Notes under the pieces: model-generated
Database searches by the model: none
What the model was told of the DNA's origin: nothing
Seen by the model: the letters and a program-made list of their open reading frames with translations, nothing else
Translations under genes and position numbers: made by a program
Origin: a virus
Length of the DNA: 41,906 nt
Virus record (IMG/VR): IMGVR_UViG_3300020162_001586
Location: 1-41,906 of that record
Strand: one strand, 5' to 3'
Shown: piece after piece, positions 29,798-37,840 of the stretch
Numbering within the stretch: position 1 is the stretch's first letter
Layout of the letters: the number at the start of each line of letters is the position of its first letter

Positions 29798-29915
29798 CCT
29801 TTTGGGCATAGTTCTCGGATTCTCAGTTGGCTGTATCGCCATTGGCATCGGGTGCCCTTCCTTCTACACCGTCAACCACGCCAATGCGCTGCATGAGACT
29901 CTGGCTTCCCGTTGA
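29784..29915 (+). CDS. 43-residue single-pass membrane protein
   Basis: The frame ATG 29784 to TGA 29913-29915 encodes MCRFNLLGIVLGFSVGCIAI and continues GIGCPSFYTVNHAN. Residues 5-24 form one clear hydrophobic helix, followed by a short soluble tail. It ends 27 bp before the intrinsic terminator, so it is probably the last gene of the first early unit. A toxin-like or inner-membrane host-takeover peptide is possible. Confidence 0.55.
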   Translation: MCRFNLLGIVLGFSVGCIAIGIGCPSFYTVNHANALHETLASR

Positions 29916-29941
29916 CGGCTATCTAGGCCTGAGCGTTACTC

Positions 29942-29970
29942 GTCGGCGCCTCCTGGAGGTGCCGACTTTT
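29942..29970 (+). terminator. Intrinsic terminator after the first early gene cluster
   Basis: GTCGGCGCCTC (29942-29952) pairs with GAGGTGCCGAC (29956-29966) with one G-T pair, loop CTG, then TTTT. This is a strong Rho-independent terminator that separates the small early genes from the MarR/integrase unit. The following 160 nt to the MarR start contain nothing else I recognise. Confidence 0.9.
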
Positions 29971-30130
29971 ATGGCAGCGCGAGTTGGGCCAGCGCATAGG
30001 GCCATTCGTATAGAAGCGTGTCTAGTGCTGCATTTGTGCATCATCATCGACCTAAAGCTGATGTACTTGCGCAGTGGCAAGCTTCACCGTCAATAGTTGA
30101 ACTATCGTGCATTGGTGAGTGCACCTTGCA

Positions 30131-30475
30131 ATGCAAAAACTGTCCACCCTGCGGGACGGCCTGCGGCTATGCCGCAAGGTCAGCCCCCAAATGCGGGCCT
30201 CTCAGATTGACCTCCTCCTGACTATCGCCCTATCCCCTGGCAAAACCCAGACAGAGCTGGCCGCTCAGTGTGATCTCACACTTGCGGCCGTCTCTCGTGC
30301 GGTTGATGTCCTCGGCAAAGACGGCAGGCGGGACGGCGTTTCTGGGAAGCTTGGACTAATCGAAACCCGCAGAAACCCTTCTGACGACAGGATTCTGCAA
30401 GTCTTCCTCACGCCAAGTGGCGAACAGTTTGTATCACTTATGGAGTCTCTGGTTTATGGCGGTTCGCTTTCGTAA
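30131..30475 (+). CDS. MarR-like winged-helix regulator
   Basis: ATG 30131 completes the short ACCTTGCAATG leader and gives 114 residues. MRASQIDLLLTIALSPGKTQTELAAQCDLTLAAVSRAVDVL is a typical winged helix-turn-helix, followed by a wing (GLIETRRNPSDDRILQVFLTPSGEQFV) with the DxR pattern of MarR proteins. The dimerisation helices are short, so it is a minimal member. It overlaps the integrase start by 20 bases and is therefore likely coupled to it, suggesting control of integration or of a lysogeny-like state. Confidence 0.85.
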   Translation: MQKLSTLRDGLRLCRKVSPQMRASQIDLLLTIALSPGKTQTELAAQCDLTLAAVSRAVDVLGKDGRRDGVSGKLGLIETRRNPSDDRILQVFLTPSGEQFVSLMESLVYGGSLS

Positions 30476-31469
30476 AGACCGAAACAAATGGTTTGCCACT
30501 ATTGGCGAAGGTTCTGACAGAATCAGTCGCTCATTTGAAACTGAACCTGAAGCTGCTCAATGGGAAGCCGCGGCCAAACTTGGCGTCATCGAAAAACGTC
30601 AAGAGGAGCAACGCATCAAGGAGGCCCAGCCCAAGGGCACCATGGGCCACGTTTTTGTCATCTGCCGCGGCCTGGACTGGGCAGGGAAAGACCCAACACA
30701 GGTGAACAATGCACAGAGGTTGGTCAGGATGTTGGGCCCAACGTGTCTGCCAATTGAGGTAGATGCAGCCGCGATTGATGACCTAGTGGTGACTATGCGT
30801 CAGCTAGGGCTCAACAATGGCACCATCAAAAGGTATCTGAGTGCCCTACGTGTGATGCTCAAGCGTGCTCAGCGCCTGAAGATGATCAGCGTGATGCCTC
30901 TGTTCCCGGAGACTCGCCTGCTCAAGGAGCCCGAGCCCCGTGACCTGGTGCTGCCATCCGAGTGGCTGGCTGAACTGTTGGACGTGATGGAAAGGCGCGA
31001 GCAGCGCCTGTCTGCTGCCGTGACCCTGTTTCTATGGCATATGGGCTGCCGTGTTGGCGAAGCCGTCAAGCTCAACTGGGATCGGGTTGATTTGGCCCGC
31101 AACCGGATCAGTTTTGTCAAGACCAAGGGGAATCTGCCCCGCACGCTCCCGATCCCGAGGGAGGTTCAGCCGATCCTCAAGGCGATGAAGGCAAGGGGCT
31201 CAAAGCAAGTGTTCCCGATCAGCTACGGAGCGTTTTACGACCACTACAGGCGGGCCACCCACGAGGTGTGTGACCGCTTGGGATTGAGCAATGACGTGCG
31301 CAAGGAATGGGTCATCCATACGCTGCGCCATACATGCTTGACGGAGCTGGCTAAAAAGGGCTGGTCCGCTCCCGCTATTTCACAGTGGGCAGGCCACAAA
31401 ACCCTTGCTGTCACCCAGAGGTACGTCCATGGCTCCGCTATCAACCTGGAGGAGCTGATGGAATGTTGA
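30456..31469 (+). CDS. int: Tyrosine recombinase (phage integrase)
   Basis: ATG 30456 (337 residues) is preferred over GTG 30417, whose extra residues are read across the MarR frame. The N-terminal domain starts with an arm-binding-like segment (FRKDRNKWFATIGEG), then a SAM-like core-binding domain. The catalytic set is complete: Arg199 (GCRVGEA), Lys222 (KTKG), His288/Arg291 (HTLRHT), His314 (GHKT) and Tyr323 (QRYVH). Integrases occur in some T7-like cyanophages, where integration has been reported without clear stable lysogeny. A candidate attP follows directly. Confidence 0.95.
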   Translation: MAVRFRKDRNKWFATIGEGSDRISRSFETEPEAAQWEAAAKLGVIEKRQEEQRIKEAQPKGTMGHVFVICRGLDWAGKDPTQVNNAQRLVRMLGPTCLPIEVDAAAIDDLVVTMRQLGLNNGTIKRYLSALRVMLKRAQRLKMISVMPLFPETRLLKEPEPRDLVLPSEWLAELLDVMERREQRLSAAVTLFLWHMGCRVGEAVKLNWDRVDLARNRISFVKTKGNLPRTLPIPREVQPILKAMKARGSKQVFPISYGAFYDHYRRATHEVCDRLGLSNDVRKEWVIHTLRHTCLTELAKKGWSAPAISQWAGHKTLAVTQRYVHGSAINLEELMEC

Positions 31470-31490
31470 ACGCTGTCTAGCAGGTGAGAT

Positions 31491-31695
31491 TTGGTTGCGG
31501 CCAAAGCAACCAAGATCGCAACCAAGCGCTCCAAAACCCAGTGGTGGGCTAGCGAATTGGTGAATACAGAGGAACCGAAATACTCTGTAAGATTGACACC
31601 AGTCAAGAGCCAGGCCACCACTGGGATCCTCACTGAGATCCCTGAGAATGCCCGAAGATCAGTCAAACGCAGTCAAGCAACCAGACTCGCAACCA
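31491..31695. other. Candidate attP with repeated GCAACCA arm sites
   Basis: Heptamer GCAACCA occurs in pairs 12 bp apart on both sides: 31506 and 31518, then 31677 and 31689. The two 19-bp paired blocks agree at 16 of 19 positions. An inverted copy (31491-31498, TTGGTTGC) also faces the first. Between them lies an 89-nt imperfect inverted repeat (31537-31625). The arrangement resembles arm-type sites flanking an integrase core. No tRNA fragment is recognised in it. Confidence 0.5.
31537..31625 (+). other. Long imperfect stem-loop between integrase and RNA polymerase
   Basis: CCCAGTGGTGG (31537-31547) is perfectly inverted at 31615-31625. Inside it, GGCT pairs with AGCC, ATTGGTG with CACCAGT (one G-T), and TACAGAG with CTCTGTA around an 11-nt loop. 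The result is a single extended hairpin of 89 nt with internal loops. It could be an RNase III-type site or the core of attP. Confidence 0.6.
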
Positions 31696-34047
31696 CGTCA
31701 GCAGCAGATCGACCTCGAAAACTGGTGTCGGAACATCGGCGCTGACCGTGCACTTGCGCCTGGTTGGGAGAAAGGAGCAGCCAACTGCCTGGCTGACCGT
31801 GTGGTGGCGATCTACCTCAAGAAAGTGAGGGAGATCTACCGAAAATCTCGGCACTCACCAGGTAGACAGCAGCACATCTGGGATCTGATGCACAGCGAGC
31901 GGGCAGTGGACCACGTCGCTGTTGAAAGCCTGGTGTACGTGCTCAGCCGCATTGACGGGGACATGAGCGCCAACCAGCTCGGCCTCACCCTTGGGAAGCG
32001 GGCTGAGTACGTGTTGTGGCTGACTCACCCCAGCTGGGGCAGGAGCCAGCACCTGCGTGGCTTGAAGCTGGCCAGCAACAACGACTTGGGCATGGGCCTC
32101 ATGCTCAAGCGCTTGCGTGATCAGGGCTTCCGTAAGGCGGCCAGCTATCAGCCGCTCAAGCAGGTGGAGCGTGCTGCGTTGGGCAGGTTCTTCATCGAGT
32201 GCATCGCTGAGAGCACGAAGCTGATCGAGACCTTCATCCAGGTCAGGCAGATGCGCAAGAAGCGGATGGTCCGCCCCACTGCCCTGTACTGGGAGTTCCA
32301 AAGCCGGTGGAAGCAGGCCCTCAAGCTGTTCCGTCCGCTTCGGCTGCCGATGCTGGTGCCACCCAAGCCATGGACTGGGCACAGCGATGGTGGCTACCTC
32401 ACCATGGCCACGAGCGTCTCCACCGTGGACTGGGAGCGGTGGCCAGAGGTCAGCAAGCGGATGCTGCCGTGCGTGTTGGGCAGCATCAACCTGTTGCAGT
32501 CGGTGCCACACGTGTTGGACCACCAGCAGATGGCGGTGGCCCAAGCCCTTTGGAATCTGGGGCACCCAGTTGGGGGCCTGCCAAAGCGGGAGCGATTGGA
32601 GGAGCCCGTTGACCAGTGGTACAAGGAGCAGGGGCTGGGCCCCAGCGCCTACTGGAAAGCGGTGTGGCAGTGGAAGTCAGACCAACGCAAGGATCCAGCC
32701 CGATCCAGCTTCATCCATGCAGCTATTGCATACGAGAAGCTCAAAGGTGCAGAAGTGCTGCACTGGGTTTGGTCGATGGACCACCGCGGCAGGCTGTACG
32801 CCAAGGGAGCGCAGCTCAACCCGCAGAACGGTGACCACTTCCGCTCCATGGTCCAGTTCCAGGAGCAGAGCCCGATCAAGGGGCACGAGAAGCAGTTTGC
32901 TTGGTCCATCGGTGACGCCTATGGCATCCAGCAGGACTGGGCCAAGCGGCAGGAGTATCTGTCCCGGCTGAGCGTGGTGATCGGGCGCTGTGGCGAGGAC
33001 CCACTGGGGAACCTGGCCTACATCCAGTCAGCCAAGGAGCCGTTCAGGTTCTTGCAGCTCTGTCGGGATTGGCATGGCTATCTCAATGACCCTGGCTACA
33101 CCAGCGGGACGATCCACTGGTTGGACCAGACCTGCTCTGGCTGGGGGCACGTCGCTTGCCTGACGGGTGATGCAGTCCTTGCCCAGTACACCAACGTGAC
33201 CGGCCACGCTCCAGCTGACCTGTACATGGGGCTGGGACGGCTGGTTGAAAGCCGGATCAAGTGGCTGGCTGAGCAGGACGAGACCGATCCGAAGGTCACT
33301 CAGTGCTTGGTCTGGTGGCGTGAGCACGAGATCCCCCGGTCTCTGTGGAAGAAGGTGCTGATGCCCGTGATCTATGGCCGCAGCTACCAGTCGCTGGCGG
33401 AAACGATCAGCTTCTATCTGCGGGATGAGATCTCTGACTTCCTCAACGAGCAAGGCATCCGGGTTCTGGATTTGGCCAGGGTGCTGGCCAGCACGACCAA
33501 CAACGTGTTGAAGGAGGCTCTGCCCAACGTCCGTGACCTGAGCCGCTGGCTGGCGAAGCTGTCGTCCATGCAGATCGACGCTGGCCTGCGGCCCTACTGG
33601 TTCACGCCCAACGGGCTGGCCGTCGAGTGCTATTCGACCGACACGATGTACGACCGTATCGAGTTGAATCTTGCTGGTCGCAAGATCGCGATCAGCTTGC
33701 GTGAAGCCAAGGCTCAGCTGCCCAACAAGGCGAAGACAGCGAAGAAGCTTGTGCCTGACTACATTCACAGCCACGATGCCGCCTTTTTGCAGCGCTTCGT
33801 CAGCCATTGGGGCAGCTACAAGCACCCGATCAGTTGCGTGCATGACTGCTTCGGCACAACGCTGGAGCACGGAAGCACGATGCGCAAGGAACTCAACGAT
33901 CAGTGGCATCGCTTCTACTCAGTGGACTACCTGACGCGTCATCAGGGGATGGTGCAGGCGCTGCTGGGCAAGGAGGTGCCGGCGCCACCAATCGTCGGGA
34001 CCCTTGACCGGAACAAGGTCGGCGAAAATCCCCACCTTTTCTCTTGA
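31648..34047 (+). CDS. T7-type single-subunit RNA polymerase
   Basis: The protein has 799 residues (T7: 883). Active-site elements align with T7: Asp493 in WLDQTCSGWGH (T7 Asp537), Lys568 and Tyr576 in WKKVLMPVIYGRSY (T7 Lys631, Tyr639), and Asp733 in VHDCFGTTL (T7 Asp812). It transcribes middle and late phage genes from phage promoters. The sequence is divergent, and I could not derive its promoter consensus. The ATG at 31648 has only a weak ribosome binding site and its first codons overlap the right arm of the candidate attP; a later start (before DLENW) is possible. Integration at that attP would separate it from the upstream early genes. Confidence 0.97.
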   Translation: MPEDQSNAVKQPDSQPRQQQIDLENWCRNIGADRALAPGWEKGAANCLADRVVAIYLKKVREIYRKSRHSPGRQQHIWDLMHSERAVDHVAVESLVYVLSRIDGDMSANQLGLTLGKRAEYVLWLTHPSWGRSQHLRGLKLASNNDLGMGLMLKRLRDQGFRKAASYQPLKQVERAALGRFFIECIAESTKLIETFIQVRQMRKKRMVRPTALYWEFQSRWKQALKLFRPLRLPMLVPPKPWTGHSDGGYLTMATSVSTVDWERWPEVSKRMLPCVLGSINLLQSVPHVLDHQQMAVAQALWNLGHPVGGLPKRERLEEPVDQWYKEQGLGPSAYWKAVWQWKSDQRKDPARSSFIHAAIAYEKLKGAEVLHWVWSMDHRGRLYAKGAQLNPQNGDHFRSMVQFQEQSPIKGHEKQFAWSIGDAYGIQQDWAKRQEYLSRLSVVIGRCGEDPLGNLAYIQSAKEPFRFLQLCRDWHGYLNDPGYTSGTIHWLDQTCSGWGHVACLTGDAVLAQYTNVTGHAPADLYMGLGRLVESRIKWLAEQDETDPKVTQCLVWWREHEIPRSLWKKVLMPVIYGRSYQSLAETISFYLRDEISDFLNEQGIRVLDLARVLASTTNNVLKEALPNVRDLSRWLAKLSSMQIDAGLRPYWFTPNGLAVECYSTDTMYDRIELNLAGRKIAISLREAKAQLPNKAKTAKKLVPDYIHSHDAAFLQRFVSHWGSYKHPISCVHDCFGTTLEHGSTMRKELNDQWHRFYSVDYLTRHQGMVQALLGKEVPAPPIVGTLDRNKVGENPHLFS

Positions 34048-34054
34048 GACACTG

Positions 34055-34083
34055 TTGACTGCGTTTAACAACTGCAGTACCAT
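34055..34083 (+). promoter_or_regulatory. Sigma70-like promoter before the ssDNA-binding gene
   Basis: TTGACT (34055-34060), 17-bp spacer, TACCAT (34078-34083): five and four matches to the bacterial consensus at ideal spacing. The -35 overlaps ACTGTTGACT, related to the palindromes at 6600 and 28122. An 84-nt leader follows. Confidence 0.4.
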
Positions 34084-34167
34084 CACCTCAGCCGGCATTG
34101 CACTCGTCTCTGGAGTGTCAAGTGCATGTAAGACCGGCCACCAACTGTTCATCCTGTACCCAACCCA

Positions 34168-34764
34168 GTGCCCAAACACCTTTCCAACGTCGGACGTTTC
34201 GCCTTTGGCGCACTTCTCGAGCCACGCCCCAACTCATTCGGTGCAATGGAGTGGGCACTTGGCTTCGTCATTTCCGAAGACGCAGCCATGCCCATGTTTG
34301 ACGTGATCGAGTCAGCCCTGCAGCAGAAGCGTGCGGAGCAGCCCCGTTTCCCCAAGACCAATGACGGTCTGCGGATGCCTTTCCGCGTCAGCGAGAAGAA
34401 GATGGAGGACGGCACCAAGGAGGTTGTCCCCGGCGAGTACCTGTTCAAGTTCAGCCGCAAGCTGGAACGCAAGATGAAGACAGGGGAGACCTCGCGCAAC
34501 ACCCCGCCCGCCATCTACGACAGCCTTGGCCGTGTCATCAACGGCAAGATCAACCGCATTGGTGGTGGCACGACAGGCAAGGTCATCTACGACGTGTTCG
34601 TGTACGACAGCCCCGCAGCCAAGGGCGTGGCCTTCCAGCTTGTTGGCTTCCAGATCGCCGAGCTGAAGACCTCAGAGCTGGAGCTGCCTCCAATTGAGGG
34701 TGGCTTCGTCGCTGAGCAAACAGAGGACGACGACATCGCTGCAGTTCTGGCGGGCAATGCTTGA
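34168..34764 (+). CDS. Single-stranded DNA-binding protein (gp2.5-like)
   Basis: The 198-residue product starts at GTG 34168. The middle is beta-rich with basic and aromatic residues (YLFKFSRKLERKMKTGE; PPAIYDSLGRVINGKINRIGGG; GVAFQLVGFQIAEL), consistent with an OB fold. The tail is acidic (EQTEDDDIAAVLAGNA), as in T7 gp2.5, where it contacts other replication proteins. Gene order (before endonuclease I and primase-helicase) agrees. It overlaps the next gene by 8 bases. Confidence 0.85.
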   Translation: MPKHLSNVGRFAFGALLEPRPNSFGAMEWALGFVISEDAAMPMFDVIESALQQKRAEQPRFPKTNDGLRMPFRVSEKKMEDGTKEVVPGEYLFKFSRKLERKMKTGETSRNTPPAIYDSLGRVINGKINRIGGGTTGKVIYDVFVYDSPAAKGVAFQLVGFQIAELKTSELELPPIEGGFVAEQTEDDDIAAVLAGNA

Positions 34765-35296
34765 TCGGTACAACCGGCGCATCCGCAGCCAGAAAGACCG
34801 AGAGCATCGCTCGAACCTAGAGACACAGGTGGAACAGGCCCTGCTTGAGCAGGGCTACGCCCCTGAGTACGAGACCGAGAAGTTCGGTTACGTCCTGCAT
34901 CGGAAGTACACCCCTGACTTCAAGGTGGGGAACATCTATGTGGAGGTCAAGGGTTGGTGGCCATCGCCAGAGCGGACCAAGTTCTTGGCGGTGATCATGA
35001 ACAACCCTGGGCTGCCTATCTTTGTTGCGCTTCAGCGTCCACAGCTGACGTTGAGCAAGCAAAGCAAGACCACATACGCACAGTGGTGCACCCGGCATGG
35101 CATTGCTTGGTGTCCAATCCCAATCCCACCTGACTTCATGAAGCAATGGATGGAAGGAGCCAGACCCACATTCCATGCCCCGGCCCGGAATGCGAAAGCA
35201 CAGACGGAGCGACCATCTACCCAGACGGTTCTGTTTACTGCTTCGTCTGCGAACAGCGGTACACCGAATCAGGAGAACCTTGGAAACAGCGCATGA
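34757..35296 (+). CDS. Endonuclease I, Holliday-junction resolvase (T7 gp3-like)
   Basis: ATG 34757 gives 179 residues; T7 gp3 has 149. The catalytic pattern is seen: Glu near residue 20 (TQVEQALLEQ), Asp in RKYTPDFKV and Glu-x-Lys in VEVKGWW. It resolves branched DNA and helps degrade host DNA. The conserved core ends near residue 135 (PPDFMKQWMEG); the last 45 residues are read through the zinc-finger coding part of the primase gene in another frame, so this tail may have arisen by overprinting. Confidence 0.9.
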   Translation: MLDRYNRRIRSQKDREHRSNLETQVEQALLEQGYAPEYETEKFGYVLHRKYTPDFKVGNIYVEVKGWWPSPERTKFLAVIMNNPGLPIFVALQRPQLTLSKQSKTTYAQWCTRHGIAWCPIPIPPDFMKQWMEGARPTFHAPARNAKAQTERPSTQTVLFTASSANSGTPNQENLGNSA

Positions 35297-36807
35297 ACGA
35301 CACTGCCAAACGACTGCTCGGCACGCTCCCGCGCAACGACAGCATCACAGCCAAGGTCAGCCTCCTGAAGGGCACGCCTGGCGGGCTGCCTGCTCGCAAG
35401 ATCAGCGAGAGGACCTGTCGCCTCTACGACTACGAGATGGCTGGCTACAAGGGAAGCCAGGCCCAGGTCGCCAACTACAGGGATGAGAACGGGCTGACCG
35501 TTGCCCAGCACATTCGCTACGGCGAGAAGCAATTCGCGTGGCTAGGCCGTGAGAAGGGCCTGAAGATCCAGCTATGGGGCCAGCACCTAGGCAGCGACGG
35601 CACTCTCATCCTGACTGAGGGCGAGATCGATGCAATGTCTGTATATGAGTGCTTGCACAAGCATCGCAACAACACCAAGTTCGTCGTCGCTTCAATCCCA
35701 GATGGTGCCGCATCCGCCAAGAAATCCTGCACTGATCAACTCAGCTGGGTCCTCGGATTCAAACGGGTCGTCATCTTCATGGACACCGATGAGCCCGGCA
35801 GAAAGGCTGCTGCTGATCTGGCCGCACTTATTGGTCCTTCTGCTGCTGTCGCTGGAGGCTTCCCTTACAAGGACGCCAACGAAGCCTGGATGGCAGACGA
35901 CTTCAACTCCATCATCGAGGCCATCAACAACGCCAAGCGCCAAAGGCCAGAGGCCATCGTCCACGCTCCTGACCTACTCGCCAAGGTTCTGAAGCCTGAG
36001 CATCGCTTCGGCCTGCCCTACCCATGGGAAGGGTGGAACAGCATGACGGAAGGCATGAAGCCAGGCCAGCTGGTGATGGTGTCTGGTGGCACCGGGATCG
36101 GCAAGTCTTTGTTCACCCGCAGCATCGCCCTCAACCTGTGCAAGGAAGGGGTGAAGGTGGCGTACATCGGACTAGAGGAAAGCTGCGAGACCAGCCTGGA
36201 GCGGATGCTGTCGGAGGAGCTGGGCTACAACCCTGGCTTCCACCTGGACACGGCCGAACAGCGGGAGCGCCGTAACCCAGACGAAATCAAGCGGGCGCTG
36301 GACGCCTTCGCTGACAACCTCTACCTGTTGGACAAGTTCGGCAGCGATGACTTTGACTCTTTTGTTGCCACCGTTAAACATTATGTGTTGGGTGAGCAAT
36401 GCAAGGTTGTCATCCTGGATCACTTCTCATTGCTGGCTGATGGCATTGCCCTTAATACTGATCAGCGGCGGGCTATTGATCGCTGCATCAAGGATCTCAA
36501 AACGCTCTGCGTCGAACTCAACTTCACGATGGTCGTTGTCTGCCACCTTTCCAGGGGTGGCGGCATTGGTCCTTCGCATGAGGAGGGCGGAGAGCCCACG
36601 CTCTCCGAACTACGAGGATCTCATTCCCTAGCCCAGATCCCGGACTTCGTGATCATGTTGCAAAGGAACCCAAGGGCCGAGGACAAGGTGGAAGCCAACA
36701 CCACCAACGCCTGGCTGAAGAAGAACAGGGTCAAGGGTGAGCTTGGCCTGATGTCCAAGTTGCACTACCTACCTAGCTGCAGGTTCCATGAGATCCAGAC
36801 GCATTGA
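35146..36807 (+). CDS. Primase-helicase (T7 gp4-like)
   Basis: The protein has 553 residues (T7: 566). The N-terminal zinc ribbon is CPGPEC...YCFVCEQ, and a TOPRIM domain has TEGEIDAMSV and FMDTDEPGRKA. The C-terminal RecA-like helicase has Walker A GGTGIGKS (Lys320), Walker B VVILDHFSLL, VVVCHLSRGG, and ELRGSHSLAQIPD with the arginine-finger region. It primes and unwinds at the replication fork, in T7 together with gp5 polymerase, which I do not find here. The gene overlaps endonuclease I by 151 bases. Confidence 0.96.
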   Translation: MDGRSQTHIPCPGPECESTDGATIYPDGSVYCFVCEQRYTESGEPWKQRMNDTAKRLLGTLPRNDSITAKVSLLKGTPGGLPARKISERTCRLYDYEMAGYKGSQAQVANYRDENGLTVAQHIRYGEKQFAWLGREKGLKIQLWGQHLGSDGTLILTEGEIDAMSVYECLHKHRNNTKFVVASIPDGAASAKKSCTDQLSWVLGFKRVVIFMDTDEPGRKAAADLAALIGPSAAVAGGFPYKDANEAWMADDFNSIIEAINNAKRQRPEAIVHAPDLLAKVLKPEHRFGLPYPWEGWNSMTEGMKPGQLVMVSGGTGIGKSLFTRSIALNLCKEGVKVAYIGLEESCETSLERMLSEELGYNPGFHLDTAEQRERRNPDEIKRALDAFADNLYLLDKFGSDDFDSFVATVKHYVLGEQCKVVILDHFSLLADGIALNTDQRRAIDRCIKDLKTLCVELNFTMVVVCHLSRGGGIGPSHEEGGEPTLSELRGSHSLAQIPDFVIMLQRNPRAEDKVEANTTNAWLKKNRVKGELGLMSKLHYLPSCRFHEIQTH

Positions 36808-37033
36808 TGAAATCCACGGCAAGGGGTACAACCCTGCCAACCGTGGCCGCACTTACTCAGACAATCCGAGGCACCCACTATGGAAGATCAACGTCAAGTT
36901 CCCAACGGCGAAGCCGATGGTGGAAACGATCAAGGCCCCGACCAAGCGAGCAGCAATGCTGTATGCAGCGACGAAGTACGGGGAGGAAGCAGCTATCGAG
37001 TTCCTTGGAAAGGTGGTTACGGGGGTCCGCTAG
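36788..37033 (+). CDS. Small basic hypothetical protein after primase-helicase
   Basis: The 81-residue product overlaps the end of the helicase gene by 20 bases. It is basic, with HPLWKINVKFPTAKPMVETI followed by a helix APTKRAAMLYAATKYGEEAAIEFLGKV. The pattern of strand plus Ala-rich helix resembles small phage proteins that decorate replication complexes, but no family is named. The next ATG follows the stop immediately. Confidence 0.72.
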   Translation: MRSRRIDEIHGKGYNPANRGRTYSDNPRHPLWKINVKFPTAKPMVETIKAPTKRAAMLYAATKYGEEAAIEFLGKVVTGVR

Positions 37034-37411
37034 ATGACGACACCGAATACCGCGTCACAGGACGATTCCTCAACACCCTGTTCGAAAGCTCAGTCCGAAA
37101 CTTCAACGAAACAACCGGCGATGAGTCAACACCCTTCAGCTACAGCCAAGCCTTCTGGAACGGATACGGATCGGCAGTCACTGGTCTCCGCGATTCGGTC
37201 AGGCTCTACCCCGTTGATTGAACGGTGCAGCGATGCTTACTGGTTTCCTGATTCTCGTTTTAGCATCGCTGACCATGTGCGTATGTCAGCAGTGCTTCAT
37301 GCTATTGCGGATGAGATCGAGACATGGGCGCCTGATAAGGCAACAGCTCGAATCTGCCATCTCCAAATCATGGAGGTGGCAGCCAGGCTGCGAGAGCTTG
37401 GACGTGTCTGA
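37034..37411 (+). CDS. Hypothetical protein with disordered N-terminus
   Basis: ATG 37034 directly follows the previous stop. In the 125 residues, the first 48 are Ser/Thr/Gln-rich and unstructured, and the rest is more ordinary: CSDAYWFPDSRFSIADHVRMSAVLHAIADEIE and RICHLQIMEVAARLRELG. A competing frame (36880-37221) is also open and looks protein-like in its last 60 residues, so the first part of this gene may be doubly coding. Function unknown. Confidence 0.6.
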   Translation: MTTPNTASQDDSSTPCSKAQSETSTKQPAMSQHPSATAKPSGTDTDRQSLVSAIRSGSTPLIERCSDAYWFPDSRFSIADHVRMSAVLHAIADEIETWAPDKATARICHLQIMEVAARLRELGRV

Positions 37412-37622
37412 GCATCACTGGATCAGTGACACCGTCGCAGCACAGCGCATCGTCCGCACCGGCATGAACAACCTGTACGTCGGCTCATTTGCTGGCACTA
37501 GCTCCACTTTCTACAGCCTGCACGACATGAGCCAGTGGTTCATTGAGTCAGGCGTTGACCCAGATGACCCCGTGTGGGACTACCTGGATGCACTCGCCCT
37601 TGAAGAAGTAGCAAACGACTGA
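37404..37622 (+). CDS. Small acidic hypothetical protein
   Basis: GTG 37404 overlaps the upstream stop and gives 72 residues beginning VSEHHWISDTVAAQRIVRTG. NNLYVGSFAGTSSTFYSLHDMSQWFIESG is followed by an acidic tail (DPDDPVWDYLDALALEEVAND). A longer frame from 37218 runs across the preceding gene and has an implausible hydrophobic N-terminus. The stop overlaps the next start (TGATG). Confidence 0.65.
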   Translation: MSEHHWISDTVAAQRIVRTGMNNLYVGSFAGTSSTFYSLHDMSQWFIESGVDPDDPVWDYLDALALEEVAND

Positions 37623-37840
37623 TGTTGAATCGACTTGGACCCAGCTGCCCCAACTGTGGGGCTTGGTTTACTTCTGTTGTGCTTACCAAGAACGCCATTG
37701 GTGGCGAGAGGATTCGGCGCCGTCATTGCAAGCACTGTGATCATCGCTTCTACACCGAGCAGAACCAGGAGCGGGTGCTGGAGCCATGGCAAATTGCTTG
37801 GTCTGGCGTTGAGCCTGAGGTGTTGAGGAGGACGGCCTGA
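37622..37840 (+). CDS. Zinc-ribbon protein
   Basis: The 72-residue product has two CxxC pairs, CPNCGAWF near residue 9 and RRHCKHCDHRFYT near residue 35, a zinc ribbon like that of NrdR or Ogr-type regulators. Basic residues beside the second pair favour nucleic-acid binding. Both ends overlap neighbouring genes. It may regulate transcription or assist replication. Confidence 0.75.
   Translation: MLNRLGPSCPNCGAWFTSVVLTKNAIGGERIRRRHCKHCDHRFYTEQNQERVLEPWQIAWSGVEPEVLRRTA

Noticed and set aside
29827-30096. 89-codon frame across the early terminator
   Set aside because: It spans a strong intrinsic terminator and the 43-residue membrane protein gene in another frame. Nothing in the product is recognisable.
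27490-31625. tRNA genes at the cloverleaf-like folds 27490-27547 and 31537-31625
   Set aside because: Neither has a T-loop (GGTTCRA), a seven-base anticodon loop with proper spacing, or a seven-bp acceptor stem. No tRNA is recognisable in the window.
31491-31745. 84-codon frame from a TTG after the integrase
   Set aside because: It covers the inverted-repeat and arm-site module and the start of RNA polymerase, and has no family resemblance.
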